Shown one piece after another: positions 40,271 to 49,873 of a stretch of 64,000 nt of DNA. Every line of letters begins with the position of its first letter. Position 1 is the first letter of the stretch. Under the pieces are notes generated by a model. It saw only the letters and a program-made list of their open reading frames with translations, had not been told where the DNA came from and made no database searches. A program made the position numbers and the translations under genes. This DNA is from a bacterium HR37 (GTDB lineage: Bacteria > Desulfobacterota_D > UBA1144 > Nemesobacterales > CSP1-2): positions 1 through 64,000 of the forward strand of contig BEIN01000001.1 of NCBI GenBank assembly GCA_002898375.1. Direction: 5' to 3'.

Positions 40271-40876
40271 ATGCCTTCCAACAGCACAATACTAAGAGAT
40301 ATTGAAAGGATCATAAAAGGACGAAAAAGTCTAAAGGTAAGGGAAAAAGGAACTTTTGTTCATGCTTCAGTTATGATAGTTCTTAGAGAAGAGGATGGAG
40401 AGTACTTTATCCTTCTTATAAGGAGACCTGAGAACACAAACGATATCTTCTCAGGTCATATGGCTTTTCCTGGTGGTAAGATGAAAGAAGGAGATAGAGA
40501 TAAGCTTGATACCGCAATTCGTGAAACGTTTGAGGAAACCGGTATAGATATAAGAAAGAAAGGAGTTATCCTGGGAGAGCTTGATGATTTTAATCCGGTT
40601 AATCCGGAAGCAAAACACTATGTTGTTTCTCCCTTTGTTGCTTTTCTTACAGATAAGGTGGAAATAAGAGAGAACAAAAAAGAGGTAGCAGAAGTCGTTT
40701 GGATTCCGCTTTCCTTCCTAAAAGAACCAGGAACCCTTAGTATAAGAACTGTAGAGAGGGACGGAAGGTGTATAAAGGATTATGTATTTAAGTACAGAGG
40801 CTATACGATTTGGGGGATAACGGGAAGGATTCTCTTTCAGTTTCTCTCTTTAGTGGGACATTTATTTAATAAGTAG
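40271..40876 (+). CDS. Nudix hydrolase, CoA pyrophosphatase-like (NudL type)
   Basis: 201 residues. VMIVLREEDGEYFILLIRRPEN leads to MAFPGGKMKEGDRDKLDTAI and RETFEETGI, giving a Nudix box with REx2EExG as in the CoA/ADP-ribose-cleaving NudL group; the Asp in the GDRDKLDTA part is characteristic. It would hydrolyse a nucleoside diphosphate linked to X. The C-terminal hydrophobic stretch (GITGRILFQFLSLV) is common in this group. Substrate cannot be read from sequence. Confidence 0.87.
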   Translation: MPSNSTILRDIERIIKGRKSLKVREKGTFVHASVMIVLREEDGEYFILLIRRPENTNDIFSGHMAFPGGKMKEGDRDKLDTAIRETFEETGIDIRKKGVILGELDDFNPVNPEAKHYVVSPFVAFLTDKVEIRENKKEVAEVVWIPLSFLKEPGTLSIRTVERDGRCIKDYVFKYRGYTIWGITGRILFQFLSLVGHLFNK

Positions 40877-40961
40877 GGTTTGATCCTTCTGGATTTTCCG
40901 GATTTGTGATGATAAACTTCCCTCAAGTAAAAACAGCAAAAAGGATGGGGGAAATTGATAA

Positions 40962-41393
40962 ATGCGAGGTGTAAACAAAGTAATTTTAATAGGTTATTTA
41001 GGGCGTGATCCAGAAATCAGGTATACAACGAGCGGACAGGCGGTTGCCAATTTTACCTTGGCTACCACGGAAACAAGGACAAACAAAAACGGTGACAAAC
41101 AGGAATTTACGGAGTGGCATCGCATTGTAGCTTGGGGAAGATTGGCTGAGATATGCGGGGAGTATTTGTCTAAAGGTAAGATGGTCTATATAGAGGGTAC
41201 ACTTAGGACCCGCTCTTGGGAGGATAAGGAGGGCAGAAAAAGATGGACCACTGAGGTATTTGCTCAAAACATGCAGATACTTAGCCCATATGATAAAGGG
41301 GAAACAGCAATTGTTGAAGAAGAGGAGAAACTTCCAGAAGACATAGAGGATATAGAGGAATCTTTTACCTCTGACGATGATGTCCCTTTCTAG
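40962..41393 (+). CDS. ssb: Single-stranded DNA-binding protein
   Basis: 143 residues. OB fold [21 protein letters not shown] with [20 protein letters not shown], then an acidic tail ending SDDDVPF, the motif that docks repair proteins. The linker is short. GGATGGGGGAAA precedes the ATG. It is not next to rpsF/rpsR as in many genomes. Confidence 0.97.
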   Translation: MRGVNKVILIGYLGRDPEIRYTTSGQAVANFTLATTETRTNKNGDKQEFTEWHRIVAWGRLAEICGEYLSKGKMVYIEGTLRTRSWEDKEGRKRWTTEVFAQNMQILSPYDKGETAIVEEEEKLPEDIEDIEESFTSDDDVPF

Positions 41394-41420
41394 AATTTCC
41401 CTTGCTAAAGTAAGTGGATT

Positions 41421-41801
41421 ATGGATGAGGAAAGAATAAGACAAAGAAGGATAAATGCTGTAAAGAGGATTGAAAAGCCCTGGGGTTATGAGTTATGGTG
41501 GGCTTATACGGAGAAGTACGTGGGAAAGATACTTTTTATCAAGAAAGGGCATAGCCTCAGTTATCAGTTTCACAGGGTAAAGGATGAAACGTTTTACCTT
41601 CAAAAAGGCACCATGATCCTTGAGATTGAAGATGAAGGAAAACCGAAAGAGGTTATAAAGATACTCCCTGGTGACTCTGTAAGGATTACTCCCCTTACGA
41701 AGCACAGGATGACCGCCGTTGAGGATTGTTATGTGCTTGAGGTATCTACTCCCGAGGTGGATGATGTAGTAAGACTAGAGGATAGGTACGGGAGGGTCTA
41801 G
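41421..41801 (+). CDS. Cupin, mannose-6-phosphate isomerase C-terminal type
   Basis: 126 residues, a single cupin domain. EKPWGYELWWAYTEKYVGKILFI and HSLSYQFHRVKDETFYLQKG followed by LPGDSVRITPLTKHRM give the two cupin motifs with metal-binding His and Glu. Similar domains form the C-terminus of ManC/PMI type II, or stand alone. It sits 2 nt before glmU, so a role in nucleotide-sugar supply is plausible but unproven. Confidence 0.85.
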   Translation: MDEERIRQRRINAVKRIEKPWGYELWWAYTEKYVGKILFIKKGHSLSYQFHRVKDETFYLQKGTMILEIEDEGKPKEVIKILPGDSVRITPLTKHRMTAVEDCYVLEVSTPEVDDVVRLEDRYGRV

Positions 41802-41803
41802 AT

Positions 41804-43192
41804 ATGGGACTTGCTGTTATAGTTCTTGCAGCTGGAATGGGAAGAAGGATGAATTCACGTATCCCAAAGGTGCTTCATCCTATATTTAAGCGTCCTATGC
41901 TGGCTTATGTTATGGATACCGTTAAGAAACTGCTTCCCGAAAGAACGGTGGTGGTGGTTGGATACGGTGCAGAGGCAATTAAGGGTGCAATGGGCTTTTC
42001 TGAAGGTATTGAATACGTTTTTCAGCCTGAACAACTTGGTACCGGAAACGCTGTTTTATGTGCAAAGGAGGTGTTAAGAGATTTTAGTGGGGAAATAGTT
42101 ATACTCAGTGGAGATTCTCCTCTTATAGATGCTAAAACTATAGGTGGGCTGGTAGATGCTCATAGAAAAGCAGGGGCCTGTGTCTCTGTTATTACAGCGG
42201 TTGTTGAAGAGCCTTATGGTTATGGGAGGATCTTGAGGGGCTCTAGTGGTAAGATAGTTGGAATTGTAGAGGAGAGAGATGCGACTTTAGAGGAAAAAAA
42301 CATAAAAGAGATCAATTCGGGTGTGTACTGTGTGGATTCAGAGTTTCTCTGGGAAGCACTTGAGCAGATTGGTTCTGATAACAAGCAAGGGGAGTACTAT
42401 TTACCAGATATAGTTAAGGTAGCTTCCGGTTTGGGTAAACTGGTTTTAGGAGTTGTTGCAGAGGATGCCTGTGAGGTTTTGGGCATAAACAATCGCCTCG
42501 AGCTTGCCAGAGCTGAGCGGATTATTAGGAATCGTGTTAACAGAGAGCTTATGCTCTCTGGGGTAACCTTAATAGATCCCGAGGTTACATACATATCCCC
42601 TGAGGTTATTATTGAAGCTGATACGGTTGTATATCCTAATACGTTTATCTACGGTAGAACAAGGATAGGAAGTGGGTGTAAGATAGGCCCATTTGCTTGG
42701 ATTGAGGATTCTTTCTTGGGAAATGGGGTTACCATTGGTTTTTCCTGTTACATAGTACAGGCAAGAATAGAAGATGAGGTAACCATTGGTCCATTTGCTC
42801 ATATTCGTCCTCAAACGGAGATAATGAGTGGTGCAAAGATTGGCAATTTCGTTGAGATCAAGAAGTCAACCATTGGAAGAAAGTCAAAGGTTCCCCATCT
42901 CTCCTATATAGGAGATGCTTGTGTTGGCAGTGAGGTAAACATTGGTGCTGGAACGATTACCTGCAACTATGACGGTTTTGATAAGCACAAAACCACAATA
43001 GATGACCATGCATTTATAGGAAGTGATACGATGCTTGTTGCTCCTATAAAAGTGGGAAAAGGTGCTACAACTGGGGCTGGTTCTACCATAACGAAAGACG
43101 TTCCTCCTGGGGCTTTAGCAATTGGTAGGGCTAGGCAGGTTATAATTGAGGGGTGGAAAAGGCGACCCAGGGGAAAGAAAGAAAAGGATTAA
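41804..43192 (+). CDS. glmU: Bifunctional UDP-N-acetylglucosamine pyrophosphorylase / glucosamine-1-P acetyltransferase
   Basis: 462 residues. N-terminal pyrophosphorylase motif LAAGMGRRMNSRIPKVLHPI, then a left-handed beta-helix with hexapeptide repeats (about 250-440) and the acetyl-CoA region ITCNYDGFDKHKT. It makes UDP-GlcNAc for wall, LPS and capsule. It is directly followed by glmS with no gap (TAA then ATG), a common pairing. Confidence 0.98.
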   Translation: MGLAVIVLAAGMGRRMNSRIPKVLHPIFKRPMLAYVMDTVKKLLPERTVVVVGYGAEAIKGAMGFSEGIEYVFQPEQLGTGNAVLCAKEVLRDFSGEIVILSGDSPLIDAKTIGGLVDAHRKAGACVSVITAVVEEPYGYGRILRGSSGKIVGIVEERDATLEEKNIKEINSGVYCVDSEFLWEALEQIGSDNKQGEYYLPDIVKVASGLGKLVLGVVAEDACEVLGINNRLELARAERIIRNRVNRELMLSGVTLIDPEVTYISPEVIIEADTVVYPNTFIYGRTRIGSGCKIGPFAWIEDSFLGNGVTIGFSCYIVQARIEDEVTIGPFAHIRPQTEIMSGAKIGNFVEIKKSTIGRKSKVPHLSYIGDACVGSEVNIGAGTITCNYDGFDKHKTTIDDHAFIGSDTMLVAPIKVGKGATTGAGSTITKDVPPGALAIGRARQVIIEGWKRRPRGKKEKD

Positions 43193-45025
43193 ATGTGCGG
43201 TATTATAGCCTACATAGGTAAACCTGATAAAACACTTCATGTTTTGATAGAGGGACTAAAAAGACTTGAATACAGGGGGTATGACTCTGCAGGTATCGCT
43301 GTTTTAGGAAGCAGTGGGATAAGGATAGTAAAGAGTGAAGGAAAGCTATTAAATCTTTTAAGCAGGCTGGAGGGGGTTTCCTTAAACGGTTCCCCTGGAT
43401 TGGGGCATACAAGGTGGGCTACCCACGGGGTTCCAAGTGAAAGAAATGCCCATCCCCATGTTTCGGGAAAAACTGTAGTGGTTCATAACGGGATAATAGA
43501 GAACTATCAGGAATTGAAAGATGAGTTAAGAAGAAAAGGATACCGTTTTAACTCCGATACGGATACAGAAGTTATAGCACACCTTATAGAGGATTTTTCT
43601 CTTAAGGGGTTTTCACTTGAGGAATCTGTAAGGGAGGCTTTTAAGTTATTAGAGGGAACGTATGCGGTGGCTGTTATCTCCGAGAGAGAGCCTAATAAGG
43701 TTGTGGGCATTAGAAAGTTCCTTCCCCTTATACTTGCAATTGGAGATGGTGAGGTGTTTTTGGCATCTGATATCCCCGCTGTTTTGCCTTTTACCAGAAA
43801 TGTGGTTTTACTCGAGGATGGTGACATTGCTATATTGGAGAAAAACAGATTCAGGATTACTGATCCCGAGGGAAGGGAGGTAAAAAGGGATGTTTTTTCC
43901 ATAGATTGGGATCCCATAACGGTGGAGAAGGGTGGATATAAACACTTTATGTTAAAGGAGATACACGAACAGCCACAGGCCGTTTTGGATACTATAAGAG
44001 GAAGGGTTTTTTTGGAAGAGGGAAGGGTGTTTCTTAAAGGAATAGAGGATTCTTGGGTTGCTGATGTAAATAGAATAGTGGCAGTTGGTTGTGGTACTTC
44101 TTATCATGCTTGTCTTGTTGGACGGTATATGATTGAGAAGCTATCTAGAATCCCTGTGGATGTGGATTTAGCTTCGGAGTTTCGCTACAGGGAACCTGTG
44201 GTTGATGAGAAAACCTTGGTTATAGCAGTTTCCCAGTCCGGGGAAACTGCTGATACCTCTTATGCCCTTTTAGAGGCAAAAAGAAGGGGGGCAAAAACGC
44301 TTGCGATTACAAATGTGTTTGGCAGCAAAATCGCAAGGGAATCGGATGTGGTTGTATATACCCATGCAGGACCTGAAATAGGAGTTGCTTCCACAAAGTC
44401 TTTTACAGCCCAGCTGGTTGTGTTCTACTTGCTTTCCCTGTTTTTGGGTATATCAAGAAACAGATTGACAGATGCTTACTCTTTGCAGCTTATTAAAGAT
44501 ATTCTTGCCCTGCCACAGCTTTTGCAACATGTTCTCAGATTGGATAGTGAAATTAGCGCACTTGCCGGAGAGTTTTACAAGTACAAAAACTTCATATACC
44601 TGGGAAGGGGTTTAAACTATCCAATCGCACTTGAGGGAGCATTAAAACTAAAGGAAGTCTCCTATATACATGCAGAGGGGTATGCTGCAGGGGAGATGAA
44701 ACACGGCCCCATAGCGTTAATAGATGAGAAGATGCCTGTTGTTGTTGTTGCTCCTCAGGATGAATTGCTTTACAGGAAGCTGGTTGGAAACATACAGGAG
44801 GTAAAAACGAGAAAGGGAAGGGTTATACTTCTGACATCGAAGGGCAGTGTGAATGAGTTTTACGGATGGGTGGATAGGTTTGTAGAGATCCCTAAAACCC
44901 CTTACCTCATCAGTCCTCTTATCTCTGTTGTACCGCTTCAGCTTCTGGCATACTATATTGCCAGTTACAGGGGGACGGATATAGACCAACCAAGGAATCT
45001 TGCTAAGGTTGTTACCGTTGAGTAG
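43193..45025 (+). CDS. glmS: Glutamine-fructose-6-phosphate aminotransferase
   Basis: 610 residues. Nucleophile Cys2 at the N-terminus (MCGIIAYIG), GHTRWATHG glutaminase motif, two SIS domains (SQSGETADTSYALLEAKRRG; GRGLNYPIALEGALKLKEVS) and the usual C-terminus PRNLAKVVTVE. It makes glucosamine-6-phosphate, the first step to UDP-GlcNAc, feeding GlmU. Regulation by a glmS ribozyme is not evident; the start abuts glmU. Confidence 0.99.
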   Translation: MCGIIAYIGKPDKTLHVLIEGLKRLEYRGYDSAGIAVLGSSGIRIVKSEGKLLNLLSRLEGVSLNGSPGLGHTRWATHGVPSERNAHPHVSGKTVVVHNGIIENYQELKDELRRKGYRFNSDTDTEVIAHLIEDFSLKGFSLEESVREAFKLLEGTYAVAVISEREPNKVVGIRKFLPLILAIGDGEVFLASDIPAVLPFTRNVVLLEDGDIAILEKNRFRITDPEGREVKRDVFSIDWDPITVEKGGYKHFMLKEIHEQPQAVLDTIRGRVFLEEGRVFLKGIEDSWVADVNRIVAVGCGTSYHACLVGRYMIEKLSRIPVDVDLASEFRYREPVVDEKTLVIAVSQSGETADTSYALLEAKRRGAKTLAITNVFGSKIARESDVVVYTHAGPEIGVASTKSFTAQLVVFYLLSLFLGISRNRLTDAYSLQLIKDILALPQLLQHVLRLDSEISALAGEFYKYKNFIYLGRGLNYPIALEGALKLKEVSYIHAEGYAAGEMKHGPIALIDEKMPVVVVAPQDELLYRKLVGNIQEVKTRKGRVILLTSKGSVNEFYGWVDRFVEIPKTPYLISPLISVVPLQLLAYYIASYRGTDIDQPRNLAKVVTVE

Positions 45026-45033
45026 AGCCTTAA

Positions 45034-45061
45034 ACCATACGAATTCTTCTTTTTGTATGGT
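45034..45061. terminator. Weak hairpin between glmS and purD
   Basis: ACCATAC and GTATGGT pair over 7 bp with a 14-nt loop that is T-rich at its 3' side. No T-tract follows the stem, so it is at best a poor terminator or an operator-like inverted repeat. purD has its own AAGGAGG about 15 nt before its ATG. Confidence 0.25.
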
Positions 45062-45097
45062 AAATTAAATCTGTTTCTGTAAGGAGGTTGTAGGTTC

Positions 45098-46372
45098 ATG
45101 AAGGTTCTTGTAGTTGGAAGCGGAGGAAGGGAACACGCTCTTTGCTGGAAGATAAGGCAGAGCCCACTTGTAGAGGCAGTTTACTGTGCTCCAGGTAATG
45201 CTGGAATATCAAAACATGCGGAGTGTGTAAATATAAAGGCCACCGATATAGAGAACCTGATCAGGTTTGTAAAGGCTGAGGGGATTGAGCTTACGGTAGT
45301 GGGACCTGAGCTTCCTTTGGCACTTGGAATAGTGGATAGGTTTACCGAAGAAAAACTAAGAATCTTTGGTCCAACCAGGTTGGCTGCTGAAATCGAAAGC
45401 AGCAAGGTTTTTGCTAAAAACCTTATGAGAAAATATAAAATCCCTACGGCTTTCTTCTCCACGTTTTACAGTTTTGAGGATGCGGTTAGATGGGTAAAAG
45501 AGGTAAAGCCACCGCTTGTTGTAAAGGCTGACGGGCTTGCCGCTGGTAAGGGGGCTGTGGTATGCCACACAGAAGAAGAAGCCATTGAGGTGCTTGATGC
45601 CATGATGAGGGGAGGGATCTTTGGTGATGCAGGAAGCAGGGTTGTGATCGAAGAGTTCTTGGAAGGAGAAGAAGCCTCATTTTTTGTATTTACAGATGGG
45701 GAGGCTATTGTTCCGCTTGAAACTTCTCAGGATCATAAGGCTTTGCTTGATGGGGATCAGGGACCAAATACCGGTGGGATGGGGGCTTATTCTCCTGCCC
45801 CGGTTGTTACGCCTGAAGTTTATAAAAAGATAATGGATCAGATAGTTGTTCCAACCATAAATGCTCTGAGGGAAGAGGGGAGGAGATATAAGGGGGTTCT
45901 TTATGTAGGGCTTATGATAAAGGATGGAGAGCCAAAGGTTTTGGAATTTAACTCCAGATTTGGAGACCCTGAAGCCCAGGTTCTTATAACAAGAATGAAG
46001 TCAGATATTGTTCCGGTGCTTAATGCCGTGGTTGATGAGAGGCTTTCAGAAGAGATTGTAGAGTGGAAAAACGAGGCTTCTGTGTGTGTTGTTATGGCAT
46101 CACGGGGATACCCTGGTGACTACAAAAAGGGGATTGAAATTAAGGGATTGGAAAGCCTTGAAGCTATGGAAAATGTCTTTGTCTTTCATTCTGGAACGGC
46201 TTTTAGCAACGGAAAGATTGTTACGGACGGAGGAAGGGTGCTAAGTGTTACCGCCCTTGGGAAGACTATACCTGAGGCTATTTATCTGGCATACAGTGCT
46301 GTCTCAAAGATTGACGATGGCTCTCTTTACTACAGAAAGGATATAGGAAAGAAGGCGCTTAAATATCTTTAG
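45098..46372 (+). CDS. purD: Phosphoribosylamine-glycine ligase
   Basis: 424 residues. N-domain MKVLVVGSGGREHALCWKI, ATP-grasp segments PLVVKADGLAAGKGAVVC and GPNTGGMGAYSPAP, and LEFNSRFGDPEAQVL near the metal site. Second step of purine synthesis. AAGGAGG lies about 12 nt before the ATG. No purH, purE or other pur gene is adjacent. Confidence 0.98.
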   Translation: MKVLVVGSGGREHALCWKIRQSPLVEAVYCAPGNAGISKHAECVNIKATDIENLIRFVKAEGIELTVVGPELPLALGIVDRFTEEKLRIFGPTRLAAEIESSKVFAKNLMRKYKIPTAFFSTFYSFEDAVRWVKEVKPPLVVKADGLAAGKGAVVCHTEEEAIEVLDAMMRGGIFGDAGSRVVIEEFLEGEEASFFVFTDGEAIVPLETSQDHKALLDGDQGPNTGGMGAYSPAPVVTPEVYKKIMDQIVVPTINALREEGRRYKGVLYVGLMIKDGEPKVLEFNSRFGDPEAQVLITRMKSDIVPVLNAVVDERLSEEIVEWKNEASVCVVMASRGYPGDYKKGIEIKGLESLEAMENVFVFHSGTAFSNGKIVTDGGRVLSVTALGKTIPEAIYLAYSAVSKIDDGSLYYRKDIGKKALKYL

Positions 46373-46447
46373 GGTTATTGCTAAAGCGCGTTATTTAATT
46401 ATAATAATTAAAATTAGAATAAATGAGTTTTGGAGAATACAGCGGCG

Positions 46448-46786
46448 ATGGCTGAAGTGTGGTACCTCGAGATGGAAACAAAGACACTGGAGAATAAAGA
46501 GCCCAGGTACAGGTTTGACTTCGACAAGTGCATAGAGTTGTTTAATCTCTCTCCAGGGCGTTGGAAGTGTGAGCCGGATGAGGTTCCTGACCTTAGAACT
46601 GGTAATCCTCTTATAGATCAGGTAATGGGTTACGTTGGTGTTTTGATCAGGGTAACCCAAGATGAACTCGAGGGCTTTAAGGATAAGAGGTGGAAGCCTG
46701 GTTGGTACTTATCCCCGCTTACCCCAATAGGTGCCGAAAAGGTACTTGCAAGGAAAAAAGCTGAAGAAGATTTTCCACCTGATTAG
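46448..46786 (+). CDS. Hypothetical protein, unrecognised
   Basis: 112 residues from ATG 46448 (TTG 46430 is the alternative). No family recognised. It is acidic/aromatic with three Trp in short range of Pro (SPGRWKCEPDE; KDKRWKPGWYLSPL), is soluble and has no signal peptide. Codon use is like its neighbours. It lies between purD and rpsL with its own 75-nt AT-rich upstream gap. GGAGAAT lies 10 nt before the ATG. Function unknown. Confidence 0.7.
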   Translation: MAEVWYLEMETKTLENKEPRYRFDFDKCIELFNLSPGRWKCEPDEVPDLRTGNPLIDQVMGYVGVLIRVTQDELEGFKDKRWKPGWYLSPLTPIGAEKVLARKKAEEDFPPD

Positions 46787-46821
46787 CTTTAACGTCTTTA
46801 TTTTTGTGTGCTGTTTGCTTC

Positions 46822-46850
46822 TTGACAAGATTTAATTTTTATGCAAATAT
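46822..46850 (+). promoter_or_regulatory. Candidate promoter for the str operon
   Basis: Perfect TTGACA at 46822-46827, then 17 nt to AAATAT at 46845-46850 in an AT-rich region (alternatives overlap it). A second TTGACA at 46865-46870 is too close to the rpsL ATG to drive it with a normal leader. Strong ribosomal promoters are expected here. Confidence 0.4.
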
Positions 46851-46895
46851 TTAAAGATTCACTTTTGACAGATCAGCAAAGCAAGAGAGGGGTTA

Positions 46896-47267
46896 ATGCC
46901 TACAATTAATCAGTTAGTCAGAGAGGGTAGAGAGCAAGTACAGAAGAAAAGCAAGGCCCCGGCGCTTCAGGGATGTCCTCAAAAGCGGGGGGTTTGTGTA
47001 AGGGTATATACCACAACACCCAAAAAGCCTAATTCTGCTCTTAGAAAGGTTGCTCGTGTTAGGCTAACTAACGGTATAGAGGTAACGGGTTACATACCTG
47101 GGGAAGGGCATTCTCTTCAGGAGCACTCTGTTGTGTTGGTCAGAGGTGGTAGGGTTAAAGACCTGCCTGGTGTGAGGTACCACATCGTTAGAGGTGCTTT
47201 GGATGTAACAGGGGTTGAGAACAGGCGCAAGAGTCGCTCTAAATATGGTGTTAAAAGACCTAAGTAA
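46896..47267 (+). CDS. rpsL: 30S ribosomal protein S12
   Basis: 123 residues. [12 protein letters not shown] start and [21 protein letters not shown]. The Lys at the streptomycin-sensitive position (TPKKPNS) is unchanged. First gene of the str-S10-spc run; rpsG follows 14 nt later. GAGAGGGG precedes the ATG. Confidence 0.99.
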   Translation: MPTINQLVREGREQVQKKSKAPALQGCPQKRGVCVRVYTTTPKKPNSALRKVARVRLTNGIEVTGYIPGEGHSLQEHSVVLVRGGRVKDLPGVRYHIVRGALDVTGVENRRKSRSKYGVKRPK

Positions 47268-47281
47268 AAGGGAATACTAAG

Positions 47282-47752
47282 ATGCCGAGAAAGGGTCCGG
47301 TTCCAAAAAGACAGATACCTCCTGATCCCAAATACGGGGATGTAACTGTTGCAAAGTTTATAAACTCGCTCATGTATGACGGGAAGAAAAGCAAGGCTGA
47401 GAAGATCCTATATACGGCGCTTGAGATGGTGGGTGAAAAGACTGGGAAAGACCCACTGGAAGTGTTTCACTCTGCCATTGATAATGTGAAACCGGTACTT
47501 GAGGTAAGATCACGTCGGGTGGGTGGGGCGACCTATCAAGTTCCTATGGAGGTTAATCCTTTTAGGCGACAATCTCTTGCTATAAGGTGGATAATAAATG
47601 CTGCCAGGGAAAGGCAGGGGAAATCTATGGAAGAAAAGCTTGCTGCTGAGCTGCTGGATGCATCTCAGGGAAGGGGTGGGGCGGTTAAGAAAAAAGAAGA
47701 CACACATAGGATGGCAGAAGCAAATAGAGCTTTTGCTCATTATAGGTGGTAG
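47282..47752 (+). CDS. rpsG: 30S ribosomal protein S7
   Basis: 156 residues, normal length. [20 protein letters not shown] and [14 protein letters not shown] are characteristic. Assembly-initiator protein of the 30S head. It lies between rpsL and fusA in the standard str order. Confidence 0.99.
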   Translation: MPRKGPVPKRQIPPDPKYGDVTVAKFINSLMYDGKKSKAEKILYTALEMVGEKTGKDPLEVFHSAIDNVKPVLEVRSRRVGGATYQVPMEVNPFRRQSLAIRWIINAARERQGKSMEEKLAAELLDASQGRGGAVKKKEDTHRMAEANRAFAHYRW

Positions 47753-47770
47753 GTTGTAGGAGGTTTTAAG

Positions 47771-49849
47771 GTGAGTAAGATACCTATGGAAAGAATAAGG
47801 AATATTGGAATAGTAGCACATATAGATGCGGGGAAGACAACGACCACTGAGAGAATACTGTTTTATACCGGTTTAACCTATAAGCTGGGTGAGGTTCATG
47901 AAGGCACTGCAACAATGGACTGGATGGAGCAGGAAAGAGAGAGGGGAATTACAATCACTGCTGCTACCACAACCTGTTTCTGGCGTGATCACAGGATAAA
48001 TATAATAGACACACCCGGACATGTGGACTTTACGATCGAGGTTGAGAGATCTCTAAAGGTTCTTGACGGCGCGGTTGTCATATTTGACGGTGTTGGAGGA
48101 GTTGAGCCACAGTCTGAGACGGTATGGCGTCAGGCGGACAGATACAAGGTTCCCAGGATTTCCTTTGTAAACAAGATGGACAGGGTTGGGGCTGATTTCT
48201 TTAGGGTTGTTGAGCAGATTAAGAGCAAGTTAAATGCCCATCCGGTTCCAATTCAGATTCCTTGGTTTAAGGATGACGAGTTTAAGGGAATAATAGATCT
48301 AATAAGAATGCAACTTGCTGTGTGGGATGAGGAGTCTCTTGGTGCTAAGTATGAACTCGTTCCTGTTCCTGAGGATATAGAGGATCAGGTGAGTTTATCT
48401 AGGGAAAGACTTATTGAGGCACTTGCTGATTTGGATGAAGAGATAATGGAGAGTTATCTTAATGGGGAGTCTATATCTGAAGAGAAAATAAAGGGGGTTT
48501 TAAGAAAGGGAACGATTGAGTTAAAGCTGGTTCCTGTTTTATGTGGTTCTGCCTTTAAGAACAAAGGTGTTCAGCTTCTTCTTGATGCGATTGTAGATTA
48601 CCTACCTTCTCCTCTTGATTTGCCCCCGGTTAAGGGAATTAACCCTAATACAAATCAGGAAGAAGTCAGGTACCCCGATGAATCCGAACCGTTTTCTGCG
48701 CTTGCTTTTAAGATAATGACGGATCCCTTTGTGGGTCAGCTTACCTATTTAAGGGTGTACTCTGGAAAGCTAAGTTCAGGAAGCACAGTGCTTAACTCCA
48801 CAAAGGGGGTAAAGGAGAGGATAGGAAGGCTTCTTAGGATGCATGCAAATAAACGTGAAGAGATTAAGGAGATAAACGCAGGAGATATAGCTGCGGCTGT
48901 TGGTCTTAGAAATACGGTTACGGGTGATACGCTATGCGATGAAAATAGGCCAATTGTACTTGAGAGCCTCTCCTTCCCTGAACCTGTTATCTCGATAGCC
49001 ATAGAGCCCAAAACGAAAGCGGATCAGGAGAAACTGGGTATATCCCTTAGCAAGCTTGCTCTTGAAGATCCCTCTTTTAGGGTTAGGTACGATGAGGAAA
49101 CTGGGCAAACGCTTATTTCTGGAATGGGAGAGCTTCATCTTGAGATAATAGTTGATAGGCTTAAGCGTGAATTTAAGGTTGATGCAAATGTTGGAAGGCC
49201 TCAGGTAGCCTATAAGGAAACCATAACCACAACTGCGCATGCTGAAGGGAAATTTATACGTCAAACGGGTGGACGTGGTCAGTACGGTCATGTAAAGATA
49301 AAGGTTGCTCCTGCTCCGAGAGGAAGTGGGTTTAAGTTTATAGATGAGATAAAGGGTGGAGTGATTCCAAAGGAGTTTATACCTGCAATTGAGAAGGGGA
49401 TTAAAGAGGCAATGGAAACCGGCGTTATTGCTGGATACCCGGTTGTTGATGTTGAGGTTACCCTCTATGATGGTTCCTATCACGAGGTGGACTCATCAGA
49501 GCTTGCTTTTAAGATTGCGGCCTCCATGGCATTTAAGGATGCGGTAAGAAATGCCTCTCCTGTGATACTCGAGCCTATTATGAAGGTAGAGGTTGTGGTG
49601 CCTGAAGAGTTTATGGGTGTTGTAATAGGTGATCTAAATTCAAGAAGGGGAAAGATAATAGGAACCGAGCTCAGAGGCAATCTGCAAGCCATAAGGGCGG
49701 AGGTTCCCCTTGCCGAGATGTTTGGTTACGCAACGCATCTGAGGTCTATAACCGAGGGTAGAGGCTCGTTCACTATGGAGTTCTCGCACTATGCTGAGGT
49801 GCCTCAGACTCTTTCTCAGGGTATTAAGGCTAAAGCGAAAGGAATGTGA
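47771..49849 (+). CDS. fusA: Elongation factor G
   Basis: 692 residues. GTG start with GGAGG seven nt upstream. G1 [16 protein letters not shown]3 DTPGHVD, G4 NKMD, domain IV and C-terminal [22 protein letters not shown]. It translocates tRNA and mRNA on the ribosome. Ordinary codon mixture (GAA/GAG, AAA/AAG, GGA), which contrasts with tuf just downstream. Confidence 0.99.
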   Translation: MSKIPMERIRNIGIVAHIDAGKTTTTERILFYTGLTYKLGEVHEGTATMDWMEQERERGITITAATTTCFWRDHRINIIDTPGHVDFTIEVERSLKVLDGAVVIFDGVGGVEPQSETVWRQADRYKVPRISFVNKMDRVGADFFRVVEQIKSKLNAHPVPIQIPWFKDDEFKGIIDLIRMQLAVWDEESLGAKYELVPVPEDIEDQVSLSRERLIEALADLDEEIMESYLNGESISEEKIKGVLRKGTIELKLVPVLCGSAFKNKGVQLLLDAIVDYLPSPLDLPPVKGINPNTNQEEVRYPDESEPFSALAFKIMTDPFVGQLTYLRVYSGKLSSGSTVLNSTKGVKERIGRLLRMHANKREEIKEINAGDIAAAVGLRNTVTGDTLCDENRPIVLESLSFPEPVISIAIEPKTKADQEKLGISLSKLALEDPSFRVRYDEETGQTLISGMGELHLEIIVDRLKREFKVDANVGRPQVAYKETITTTAHAEGKFIRQTGGRGQYGHVKIKVAPAPRGSGFKFIDEIKGGVIPKEFIPAIEKGIKEAMETGVIAGYPVVDVEVTLYDGSYHEVDSSELAFKIAASMAFKDAVRNASPVILEPIMKVEVVVPEEFMGVVIGDLNSRRGKIIGTELRGNLQAIRAEVPLAEMFGYATHLRSITEGRGSFTMEFSHYAEVPQTLSQGIKAKAKGM

Positions 49850-49873
49850 TTAAAAGTTTAAGGAGGTATAGTT

